Assembly (NCBI RefSeq): GCF_001625365.1
Contig: NZ_LJJF01000001.1
Coordinates: forward strand, 930,001 to 994,000
DNA from: Streptomyces sp. MJM8645
Lineage (GTDB): Bacteria; Actinomycetota; Actinomycetes; Streptomycetales; Streptomycetaceae
DNA length: 64,000 nucleotides
Reading direction: 5' to 3'
The notes under the pieces are model-generated. The model saw only the letters and a program-made list of their open reading frames with translations. It was not told the DNA's origin and did not search any database. Of the stretch, positions 43,195 to 50,411 are shown piece after piece. Position 1 is the stretch's first letter; every line of letters begins with the position of its first letter. Position numbers and translations under genes: made by a program.

Positions 43195-44079
43195 GCCGAA
43201 CCGCGGCAGCTTGCGCCCCGCCGCCCGGGCCCACACCTGGGGCAGCCGGGACCGGGCCGTCTCGGCGGCGGTGAGCTGGCGGGCGTAGAGCACCCCGAGG
43301 CCGAAGGGCTCGCCGCTGTCGGCGGCCTGCCCGGCGAGGGTGCCGGAGGCGACCACCGCGTCCTGGTGCTCGCCGAGCAGTTCCTGGACGGCCTTCATCC
43401 GGTCCGTGTACCGCTCGGCGGCCGCGCCGACCGCCGGGGCGGCGGTCTCGCCGGCGTAGCGGGCGCGTTTGGCGGCCTTGCGGGCCTCGTGCAGGGCGCG
43501 GTCGCGCTGCTCGGCGGGCCCGGCCCCGGTGTCGAGGGCCGCCCGGACGCGCTCGCCGGTGCGGTGCTGCTCGCGCTCGGCGATCCGGGCCAGCTCGGGG
43601 ACGGCGTCACGGCCGGCCCGGCGGCGCAGCGGGGGGTCGGCGAGGAGGGTGGCGAGGGCGTCGGCGAGGGCGCGGCGGCGCGGGCTGTCGAGGGCCGCGA
43701 GCACCTCGGGCCAGGCCTGCCGGTACTCGACCCGCCCCCACCGCTCCAGCTCCGCCGCGACCCGCTCCGGCCGGCAGGCGGCGGGCAGTGCCCGGGCCTG
43801 GGCGGCCAGCCGCTCGGCGAGCACCTCGCCGTCCCGGGCGCGGCCGAGGGCGGCCGCGAGCCAGCGCAGTTCGGCGACCAGGTGGTCGGTGGCCCCTGGG
43901 GCGAACAGCCGCCGGAAGGTCCGCAGGGCACTGCGCAGCCGCCGGCAGGCGACCCGCATCCGGTGCACCGCGTCCGGTTCGTCCGCCCGGACGGCGTCGT
44001 CGAGGCCGGCCAGTACCGCCGCTTGCCCGCCGAGGCGGTCCAGCAGCACCTGCCCCACCGTGGTGGCGGGTCGCGCCAT
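43192..44079 (-). CDS. CHAD-domain protein
   Basis: A 295-residue all-helical protein with the CHAD domain: AVHRMRVACRRLRSALRTFRRLF has the first conserved His and Arg cluster, and ALHEARKAAKRARYAGETA the second. CHAD proteins bind inorganic polyphosphate through Lys/Arg and His. Usually linked to CYTH domains; here it is solitary. ATG 44079. Its stop lies in repeat element A. Confidence 0.92.
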   Translation of the reverse strand: MARPATTVGQVLLDRLGGQAAVLAGLDDAVRADEPDAVHRMRVACRRLRSALRTFRRLFAPGATDHLVAELRWLAAALGRARDGEVLAERLAAQARALPAACRPERVAAELERWGRVEYRQAWPEVLAALDSPRRRALADALATLLADPPLRRRAGRDAVPELARIAEREQHRTGERVRAALDTGAGPAEQRDRALHEARKAAKRARYAGETAAPAVGAAAERYTDRMKAVQELLGEHQDAVVASGTLAGQAADSGEPFGLGVLYARQLTAAETARSRLPQVWARAAGRKLPRFG

Positions 44080-44365
44080 GAGCGCTCACCCCCTCATCGG
44101 GGTCGCCGGGAACGCCTTCCAGGCTACGGGTCCGGGCGCACGACGACGACCAGGACCGCGACGGGAACGAGCAGACCCGGGACGGGGACGAGCCAGGCCC
44201 GGGACGACCGCTCGGCGCACACGACGCCGACCCGCACGAACAGCGAAGCGGTCCCGGCTGAGCGGGCGTCAGGCGGGTGAACGAACGGCCTCCGGCGGGC
44301 AACGCTTCCACTCCCCGGGTACGCGCCCTCGTGCCGGATGTAAGCGTCGTGGCATACTCCGGGAC

Positions 44366-45040
44366 GTGACGACCTCCACCCATGCGATCAGGGCCCTGCG
44401 GGCCGCGGTGTTCACCGCGCTCGCCGTGCCGCTGTCCGCGCTGGGCCAGGTGGTCATCACGGGTCGCCCGCTGCCGCTCTCGCTGGTGGCGGCCGCGACC
44501 GCCGTCGTCTTCCTGGTCGCGGCCGCGCTGGCCGGCGGGGAGCGGCGGCTGCTGCACATCTCCAGCGTGCTGGTGCCGGTCGAGCTGCTGCTCAACACGA
44601 CGTTCAACCTGGGGCAGGCCGGCTGTGGGCCGATCCTGTCCGAGCACGTGCCCGCGCGCGGTGTGAACCTGCTGGTGTGTGGCGGCGGTTCGGTGGACGG
44701 GTCGCTGCTGGCCGGTCCGCTGGGCCATGTGGGGCCGCTGGCCCCGGCGGCGACCCAGGTGCTGCTCCTGCTGGTGCACCTGGTGATCGCGCTGGCCGCC
44801 GCGGCCTGGCTGCGGCTGGGCGACGCCGCCCTGTCGGGCCTGGCCCGGTCGCTGCGCGCGCTGCGCCAGTCGCTGGCCCGCCCGTTGCGCGCCCTGGTCC
44901 TGCTGCTGCTCCCGGCTCCGGTTCGGCCGGTGCTGCGGGTGCCGCTGCCGGTGTCGGACCGCGAGCGGCCGCGCCGCGAGGACGTGGTGCTGAGCCCGGC
45001 TCCCCGGCGTGGTCCGCCGGTTCTCGCGCCTGCCTGCTGA
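44366..45040 (+). CDS. four-helix membrane protein of thiol-redox cassette 2
   Basis: A 224-residue paralogue of the protein at 18080. Shared features: AAVFTALAVPLSALGQVVITGR in the first helix, the extracytoplasmic loop Cys87 and Cys105 in LLVCGGGSVDGS, the fourth helix VLLLLVHLVIALAAAAWLR, the Arg-rich cytoplasmic tail and the C-terminal RRGPPVLAPAC with Cys224. The remainder is rather diverged, more than its DsbA and VKOR neighbours. GTG 44366 follows GTGGCATACTC (44349-44359), which matches the motif before cassette 1, and may be leaderless. Confidence 0.8.
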   Translation: MTTSTHAIRALRAAVFTALAVPLSALGQVVITGRPLPLSLVAAATAVVFLVAAALAGGERRLLHISSVLVPVELLLNTTFNLGQAGCGPILSEHVPARGVNLLVCGGGSVDGSLLAGPLGHVGPLAPAATQVLLLLVHLVIALAAAAWLRLGDAALSGLARSLRALRQSLARPLRALVLLLLPAPVRPVLRVPLPVSDRERPRREDVVLSPAPRRGPPVLAPAC

Positions 45041-45175
45041 CCCGCCCGAGGCCGTAGGGCCGCCGCGCACGTTCGTCCGCAGGCAGCGCGCACAACTCCC
45101 GCGTTCACTCGATCCCGCCGCACCCGGTGCGGTTTCCCGCGCGCATCCGCGCGCCGCGTACAGGAGTTGCCTTCC

Positions 45176-45997
45176 ATGGCTCAGACCCCCAGCAAGCAGC
45201 AGGCCAAGCGCATCAGTGCCCGTGAGCGGATCCAGGAGGCGCAGCGCATCGAGCAGGCGGCGTCGAAGCGCCGCCAGCGGATCGTCGTGGCGGTGTCCGC
45301 CGTCGCGGTGCTCGCCCTCGCGGGCGGAGCGGCGGTCGCGATCAACTCGGCGTCCGGCAAGAAGGACTCGACGGCGGCCGCCGATGCGGCCGCGCCGACG
45401 GAGCTGGTCGTCCCGGCGAACGCCTCCGGCCCGGACGGCACGGTGATCACCTACGGCAAGGCCGACGCCCCGCACACCATGGAGGTGTACGAGGACTTCC
45501 GCTGCCCGGTCTGCAAGCACTTCGAGGCGGCGAACGGCGAGGCGGTCAAGAAGCTGACCGAGGACGGCTCGGTCAAGGTGGAGTTCCACCTGGCGGCGTT
45601 CCTGGACAACGCCCTCGGCGGCAAGGGCTCGCGTACCGCGCTGGCCGCCGCGGGCGCCGCGCTGAACGAGGGCGTGGACAAGTTCAAGCAGTTCCACGAC
45701 GTGCTGTACGCCAACCAGCCCGACGAGCGGAAGGACGACTTCGGCAACGTCAACCACATCCTCGACCTGGCCGGCCAGGTGCCCGGGCTGAAGACGGACG
45801 CCTTCGTGAAGGCCGTCACCGACAAGACGTACGCGCCGTGGGCGGCGAAGGTCGCGGAGGCGTTCAACGGCAGCGGGGTGACGGGCACCCCGACGGTCAA
45901 GGTGGACGGCAAGCCGATCACGCTGTTCAGCGGCCAGTCCACGGTGACGCCGGAGCAGTTCACCGCCCAGGTCAAGCAGGCCGCCGGCCTGAAGTAA
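45176..45997 (+). CDS. DsbA-like thioredoxin-fold oxidoreductase (cassette 2)
   Basis: A 273-residue membrane-anchored protein: a basic cytoplasmic N-terminus with a coiled segment (ISARERIQEAQRIEQAASKR), one helix (RIVVAVSAVAVLALAGGAAVA), then the DsbA-like domain with DFRCPVCKHFE (Cys110, Cys113) and the cis-Pro loop VTGTPTVKVDG. The CPVC dipeptide differs from CPFC in cassette 1, which should change redox potential. ATG 45176 lies 9 nt after CAGGAG. Followed by a stem-loop before the VKOR gene, in contrast to the overlap in cassette 1. Confidence 0.93.
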   Translation: MAQTPSKQQAKRISARERIQEAQRIEQAASKRRQRIVVAVSAVAVLALAGGAAVAINSASGKKDSTAAADAAAPTELVVPANASGPDGTVITYGKADAPHTMEVYEDFRCPVCKHFEAANGEAVKKLTEDGSVKVEFHLAAFLDNALGGKGSRTALAAAGAALNEGVDKFKQFHDVLYANQPDERKDDFGNVNHILDLAGQVPGLKTDAFVKAVTDKTYAPWAAKVAEAFNGSGVTGTPTVKVDGKPITLFSGQSTVTPEQFTAQVKQAAGLK

Positions 45998-46008
45998 GCA
46001 GGGCACCA

Positions 46009-46037
46009 CCGGCCCGGCCGAACCCCGGCCGGGCCGG
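46009..46037. terminator. stem-loop between DsbA-like and VKOR genes (cassette 2)
   Basis: CCGGCCCGGCC (46009-46019) and GGCCGGGCCGG (46027-46037) form a perfect 11-bp stem with a 7-nt loop inside the operon; it could attenuate VKOR expression. Confidence 0.6.
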
Positions 46038-46065
46038 CTCCTCCCAGCCACCGGAGTGTGCTGCC

Positions 46066-46716
46066 ATGACCGCCGCTACCTCTGTGCACCTCTCCCCTCC
46101 CGCCCCCGGCGACGCCGGCCGTGCGCCGGTCGGCGCGGGCCGGGCGTTCTCCCTGCTGCTGTTCCTCGGCGGGCTGATCGGGCTGGCCGCCTCGGCCGTC
46201 CTGACCTTCGACAAGCTCCGCATCCTGGAGAACCCGTCCTACGTCCCCAGTTGCAACCTCAATCCGGTGATCAGCTGCGGTTCGGTGATGCGCACCGAGC
46301 AGGCGGAGGTCTTCGGGTTCCCGAACCCGCTGCTCGGGCTGGCCGCCTTCGGCGCGCTGGCGGCGGTCGGGGCGGGGCTGCTGGCCGGTGCCGCGTACCG
46401 GCGCTGGTTCTGGCTGGGCCTGCACGCGGGCACCCTGCTGGGTGTGGTGTTCGTGCACTGGCTGATCGACGAGGCGCTGTACCGGATCGGCGCGCTGTGC
46501 CCGTACTGCATGGTGGTGTGGGCGACGGTGGTGGTGCTGTTCTGGTACACGACGCTGCACAACCTCCGGACGGGGGTGATCCCGGTGGGTCCGCGGCTGC
46601 GGCCGGTCGTGCGGGAGGCGGCGCGCTACCACTGGGCGGTGCCGGTGCTGTGGGCGGCGGTGATCGCGCTGCTGATCCTCAACCGGTTCTGGTACTACTG
46701 GAGCACGCTGGTCTGA
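46066..46716 (+). CDS. vitamin K epoxide reductase (VKOR) homologue (cassette 2)
   Basis: A 216-residue membrane protein closely similar to that at 19632. Loop cysteines Cys63 and Cys71 (PSCNLNPVISCGS) and active CPYC (Cys145, Cys148) are conserved, as is the C-terminal NRFWYYWSTLV. The N-terminus differs and is 11 residues longer. It should re-oxidise the CPVC DsbA-like protein with menaquinone. ATG 46066 follows GGAG by nine bases. Confidence 0.95.
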   Translation: MTAATSVHLSPPAPGDAGRAPVGAGRAFSLLLFLGGLIGLAASAVLTFDKLRILENPSYVPSCNLNPVISCGSVMRTEQAEVFGFPNPLLGLAAFGALAAVGAGLLAGAAYRRWFWLGLHAGTLLGVVFVHWLIDEALYRIGALCPYCMVVWATVVVLFWYTTLHNLRTGVIPVGPRLRPVVREAARYHWAVPVLWAAVIALLILNRFWYYWSTLV

Positions 46717-46749
46717 CGGACCTGACCGACTGGCATAGTTGACGGATCG

Positions 46750-47247
46750 TCAGCCAACGTACCCCGTGGAGTGCAGCAGCGCGGTGGCGCCGGTGCGCCG
46801 GGCCGCCAGGGCCCGGGTGAGCCGGCGCGCCGCGCAGGGGTGCAGCAGTGCGGCCGCCCGGGCGGGGGTGAAGTACCCGTATTCGGCGATCTCCTCGGCC
46901 TGCACCCGGATGGTCGCACCGGCCGCGACCGTTCCGCCGTCGAACATGAACTGCACGGCGGGGTGGGCGTGTTCGCCCTGGCCCGGGATCGGATCGCGCC
47001 ACTCGACGACGAGCAGCCGCAGCTCGCCGGCCACCAGCCCGGTCTCCTCGCGCAGTTCACGGGCGGCGCATTCGGCGGGGCCCTCGCCCGGGTCCATCCC
47101 GCCGCCGGGGAACTGCCACTGGGCGCGGTAACTGGCCTTCAGCAGCAGGACGTCACCGCCTTCACCGGTGAGCAGCACGCTGCAGCCGACGTAGGCGCGC
47201 AGCAGCCCGGCCAGCCAGTCCTGTTCCGAAAGCCAGGTGTCCGTCAT
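46750..47247 (-). CDS. Nudix hydrolase
   Basis: A 165-residue protein with a complete Nudix box: GGMDPGEGPAECAARELREE followed by TG (Gx5Ex7REUxEExGU). VLLLKASYRAQWQFPGGGMDP gives the usual preceding strand. It hydrolyses a nucleoside diphosphate linked to some other moiety; the substrate cannot be read. C-terminal helix is Ala/Leu-rich. GTG/ATG choice: ATG 47247. A 12-bp palindrome (ACCCGATCGGGT, 47330-47341) lies upstream. Confidence 0.92.
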   Translation of the reverse strand: MTDTWLSEQDWLAGLLRAYVGCSVLLTGEGGDVLLLKASYRAQWQFPGGGMDPGEGPAECAARELREETGLVAGELRLLVVEWRDPIPGQGEHAHPAVQFMFDGGTVAAGATIRVQAEEIAEYGYFTPARAAALLHPCAARRLTRALAARRTGATALLHSTGYVG

Positions 47248-47360
47248 CGCGCCTCCTCCGCCGGTGCCCCGTCGCGGTGGCCACTCTGCCGCAACCCCCG
47301 TGCCGGATCCGGCGGTTCGTACCTAATCCACCCGATCGGGTACTCGACGCACGAGAGCTC

Positions 47361-48434
47361 CTACCCGAAGACCGCCCGCCGGTAGGCGTTGCGCAGGTCG
47401 GTGAGCGGCTGGATGCCGCGGTCGTAGTGGACCTTGTTGGTGAGCAGCAGCGCCCAGCGGCCGAGCCGCCGGGAGATCCAGATGCCGGTGCCGGTGAAGC
47501 CGTAGTGGACGAAGGTGCCCTCTGCGGGGTCGGTGCCGGGGGCGTGCAGCCAGGACAGGCCGCGGGCGGGGGCGAGACCGCCGGTCTGTTCGCGCAGCGA
47601 CTCGGCGATCCAGGCCTCGCCCCAGGGCAGTTGGGGCGGCGGGGCGAGCAGCGCGGCGAGGAAGCGGGCGAGGTCGCGGGCGGTGGAGAAGGCCCCGGCG
47701 TTGCCGGAGACGCCGCCGAGCAGCCGGGCCGAGGGGTCGTGGACGACGCCGCACAGGTGGCTCCCGGCCTGCGGGTCGTACTCGGTGGGTGCGGTGCGGG
47801 CGGTGTCGGCGGGGCCGAGCGGCCCGTACCGGGTGTCGGCCATGGCGAGCGGCCGCCAGATCCAGCGGCTGGCGAGCTCGTCCAGCGGCGCGCCGCCGAG
47901 GTCCTCGACGAGGTAGCCGAGCAGGACGGCGGCGCGGTCGGTGTACTCGACGGCCGTGCCGGGCGCGCGGTGCAGCGGGGCGGCGATCACCCCGGCCCGG
48001 ATCGCCGCGAGGTCGCGCCCGTAGAGCTGCTCGAATCCGGTGCGCGGGAGCATTCCGGCGGTGTGCGCGAGGAGTTGACGGACAGTCACCACGCTGACGG
48101 GGTGCCCGGAGGCGGGCGGCCACCAGCGGCCGAGCGGTTCGTCGAGCGGGAGCCGCCCGGCCTGCCGGAGCACTCCGGCGCAGGGCCAGAGGGCGACGAT
48201 CTTGGTGAGGCTGGCGAGGTCGTACCGGGTGTCCGGCCCGGGGGCGAGCCGAGCGTACGGGCCCTGCCCGAGCACGCCGTGCGCGCCGCCGCCGAGCGCC
48301 CCTCCGGCATCGCCGACGGCCCAGACGGCGCCGGCCCCGACGGTGCGCACGCCGCCCCGGACCAGCTGGTCCAGCTCCCCGCCGGACGCGGCCAGGGCGG
48401 GGAGCCGGTCGAATCCTGGCGGTTGCTGGCTCAT
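47361..48434 (-). CDS. serine hydrolase (beta-lactamase/penicillin-binding protein C fold)
   Basis: A 357-residue class C beta-lactamase-like hydrolase. RYDLASLTKIVAL holds the SxxK (Ser75, Lys78), VEYTDRAAVLLGYLVE the YxN-like motif with Asp in place of Asn, and HYGFTGTGIWI the HxG-like triad region. No signal peptide is visible, so it is probably cytoplasmic or leaderless-exported. Members include esterases and D-aminopeptidases. ATG 48434. Confidence 0.9.
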   Translation of the reverse strand: MSQQPPGFDRLPALAASGGELDQLVRGGVRTVGAGAVWAVGDAGGALGGGAHGVLGQGPYARLAPGPDTRYDLASLTKIVALWPCAGVLRQAGRLPLDEPLGRWWPPASGHPVSVVTVRQLLAHTAGMLPRTGFEQLYGRDLAAIRAGVIAAPLHRAPGTAVEYTDRAAVLLGYLVEDLGGAPLDELASRWIWRPLAMADTRYGPLGPADTARTAPTEYDPQAGSHLCGVVHDPSARLLGGVSGNAGAFSTARDLARFLAALLAPPPQLPWGEAWIAESLREQTGGLAPARGLSWLHAPGTDPAEGTFVHYGFTGTGIWISRRLGRWALLLTNKVHYDRGIQPLTDLRNAYRRAVFG

Positions 48435-48480
48435 CGTCCCCCCTCAGAGGTGCCGTGAGCCTACCCGCCGGACGGGCCGG

Positions 48481-48993
48481 TCAGGCCGCCGCGGGCAGTT
48501 CCTTGCCGAGGCAGATGCTCTGCGGGTGATCGCGGTAGATGCCGAACTTCCGGATCGCCGCGTACCCCTCGGACCCGTACAGCGCCACGGCCTCGGGCTG
48601 CTCGGTGCCGGTCTCCAGGATGACGCGGGTGCGGCCGGCCTCGGCGGCGGTCTGCTCCAGGCGGCGCAGCACCGCCCGGGCCAGGCCACGGCCGCGGGCG
48701 GCGGGGATCACGAACATCCGCTTCAGCTCGACATCGCCGTCGCGCAGCCCGTCCGGCCCGGCCTGCTTGGCCCGCCAGCCCCCGCAGGCGACCGGCCGGC
48801 CGTCGAGGTAGGCGATCAGGAACAGGCCGGCCGGCGAGTCGAAGTCGTCGAGGTGCAGCACGGTCTCGTCGGGGTCGCCGTAGCGGCGGACGTACTCCTG
48901 CTGCACCTCCGCCGACAGGGCCTGGGCGTCGGGGTGGGCGTAGCCGGTGACGCGGAACTCGACGGTTCCGGCCTCCATGGTGGTGCTCTTCAT
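48481..48993 (-). CDS. GNAT family N-acetyltransferase
   Basis: A 170-residue GNAT: ELKRMFVIPAARGRGLARAVLRRLEQTAAEAG is the acetyl-CoA loop, followed by VILETGTEQPEAVALYGSEGYAAI. Substrate unknown; the family includes amino-acid and antibiotic acetylases. The ATG at 48993 has no clear ribosome site. Confidence 0.9.
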   Translation of the reverse strand: MKSTTMEAGTVEFRVTGYAHPDAQALSAEVQQEYVRRYGDPDETVLHLDDFDSPAGLFLIAYLDGRPVACGGWRAKQAGPDGLRDGDVELKRMFVIPAARGRGLARAVLRRLEQTAAEAGRTRVILETGTEQPEAVALYGSEGYAAIRKFGIYRDHPQSICLGKELPAAA

Positions 48994-49016
48994 GAGGGAA
49001 GAGCCTACGACCTGGA

Positions 49017-49442
49017 TCAGCGGGTCTCGAAACGGGCGACCAGCTCGTTCTTGCCGAACATCCGTGCGGTGTCGACGGCGTTCGGGGTGCCGGCGGTGGG
49101 GTCGGCGCCGCCGTCCAGCAGGACGGTCAGCACGTCCTCGGCGCCCTTGAAGACGGCGCCGGCGAGCGGGGTCTGGCCGCGGTCGTTGGCGCGGTTCGGG
49201 TCGGCGCCGCGCGCCAGCAGGGCTTCGACGGTGGCGGCGTGGCCGTGGTAGGCGGCGAGCATGAGCAGGGTGTCGCCGCGGTCGTTGGTGAGGTTGGCGG
49301 GCGCACCGGCGTCCACGTAGGCGGCCAGGGTGTCGGTCTCGCCGGCGCGGGCGGCGTCGAAGAGCTTTCCGGCCAGGGCGATCACCTCGGCGTCGGGGGC
49401 GCCGGGAGCGTCGGCGGGCTGCTGGTTGGCGGCGTCGGTCAT
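49017..49442 (-). CDS. ankyrin repeat protein
   Basis: A 141-residue protein with about three ankyrin repeats: GETDTLAAYVDAGAPANLTNDRG, DTLLMLAAYHGHAATVEALLARGADPNRANDRG and QTPLAGAVFKGAEDVLTVLLDGGADPTAGTPN. Protein-protein adaptor with unknown partner. GGAAAGG precedes ATG 49442. It is 23 bp downstream... in genome order, right of the GNAT gene and transcribed toward it, so the two are likely co-transcribed. Confidence 0.92.
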   Translation of the reverse strand: MTDAANQQPADAPGAPDAEVIALAGKLFDAARAGETDTLAAYVDAGAPANLTNDRGDTLLMLAAYHGHAATVEALLARGADPNRANDRGQTPLAGAVFKGAEDVLTVLLDGGADPTAGTPNAVDTARMFGKNELVARFETR

Positions 49443-49868
49443 GGCGGGCGGCCTTTCCGGTCTGTGGGTTCTGCGGGCTCTGCGGGTTCTGCGGGCTCTG
49501 CGGGTGGCGGAGCCGCGGTGGCGGAGTGCGGCTGGAGGAGCTGCGCGTACCGCACCGTAGCGGCCGGGCGCCGGGCCGGGCCAGCGCGCATCCGGATGGC
49601 GGATGGCGGCCCTCGAACGGCGGCCATCCGGGCGAACTTCCCCGACCCCCCGGAAACCTCCCGCCCACCCGGCGGGAATGCCTCGCCGCGCTGGAACTGC
49701 GCGGGACACGGCCCCACCCCGGCCGGTCCGCCCGCCTTCGCCCGGACTCCAGGGCGACGTTGAACGGGAAACCACCCATTTGCACCGTTCCATCATCTAT
49801 TACTTTTTGTCACGATTAGCGCACTTTCCGTAACACCGTCCCCGTCCCCCCTCCCCGAGGAGCAGAAC
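49443..49868. other. intergenic region, 426 bp
   Basis: Between the divergent ankyrin and small membrane-protein genes. Contains the 9-bp tandem repeat (49469-49504) and an inverted repeat CCGGATGGC/GCCATCCGG (about 49591-49630). The AT-rich stretch 49788-49840 (TATTACTTTTTGTCACGATTAG) probably carries the promoter of the small gene. No gene seen. Confidence 0.5.
49469..49504. repeat. four 9-bp tandem repeats
   Basis: GTTCTGCGG and GCTCTGCGG alternate twice (18-bp higher-order unit), between ankyrin gene start and upstream region. Confidence 0.85.
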
Positions 49869-50063
49869 GTGATCCTCTCGATTTCCGGCATCGTCCTGTT
49901 CGGCACCATCGCCTTTCTGTTCTTCCGCAGGGACGGGCTAAAGGTCTCCCACGCCGTCGTCTGCGCCCTCTTCGGCTTCTACGTCGCCGGCTCCTCGATC
50001 GCCCCGAGCATCACCGCCGGCGGTGCCAGCCTGGCGAGCCTGCTCGGCGGCCTCAAGTTCTAG
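49869..50063 (+). CDS. small membrane protein (64 aa)
   Basis: MILSISGIVLFGTIAFLFFRRDGL is one helix, a short basic loop and a second helix (HAVVCALFGFYVAGSSIA) follow, with the C-terminus GGASLASLLGGLKF. GTG start after GAGGAG. It stands before the FtsK-like gene on the same strand, a pairing I recall in streptomycetes. Possibly a membrane partner of that protein. Its TAG overlaps the left end of palindromic element B. Confidence 0.85.
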   Translation: MILSISGIVLFGTIAFLFFRRDGLKVSHAVVCALFGFYVAGSSIAPSITAGGASLASLLGGLKF

Positions 50064-50257
50064 GGCGTGTCTGACAATTCCCGCCGGGCGCGCGACGCTC
50101 CCCCAGCCTGGCGGCCGGGAGGTGCCCCCCAGGCATCCCGCCTGGACGCACCGGCGAAACGTCCAAGTACGGCCCAGTACGAGGACGCTTCGCCGGCACG
50201 CCCAGCCGGGCGCCCACCGCCGCGCGCTGATCCGACGCGAATTGTCAGACACGCCCT
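50062..50257. repeat. palindromic repeat element B, 196 bp
   Basis: Ends AGGGCGTGTCTGACAATTC (50062-50080) and GAATTGTCAGACACGCCCT (50239-50257) are perfect complements. Its core (CCCCCAGCCTGGCGGCCGGG, the GGCATCCCGCCTGGACGCA block and CCAGTACGAGG) matches element A at 42969-43194, but the ends are unrelated to those of A. It starts in the stop codon of the 64-aa gene. No transposase is present. Confidence 0.9.
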
Positions 50258-50285
50258 GGGCCCTGTCCGGCCGGACAGGGCCCAG
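50256..50285. repeat. perfect 30-bp palindrome
   Basis: CTGGGCCCTGTCCGG (50256-50270) followed at once by its complement CCGGACAGGGCCCAG (50271-50285), directly after element B. The inner part matches the ends of element A. Confidence 0.9.
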
Positions 50286-50411
50286 GCCCCACGTTCCAGG
50301 CGCTGCCACTCCCCCGCACGGGCCCGGGCGCGGATCCCACCGCCCCGGGTCCCGTCGTACCGGCTCCGCCCCCGCCACCCGACCCGTCCCACTCGCCCGG
50401 GGAGTCAAGGA

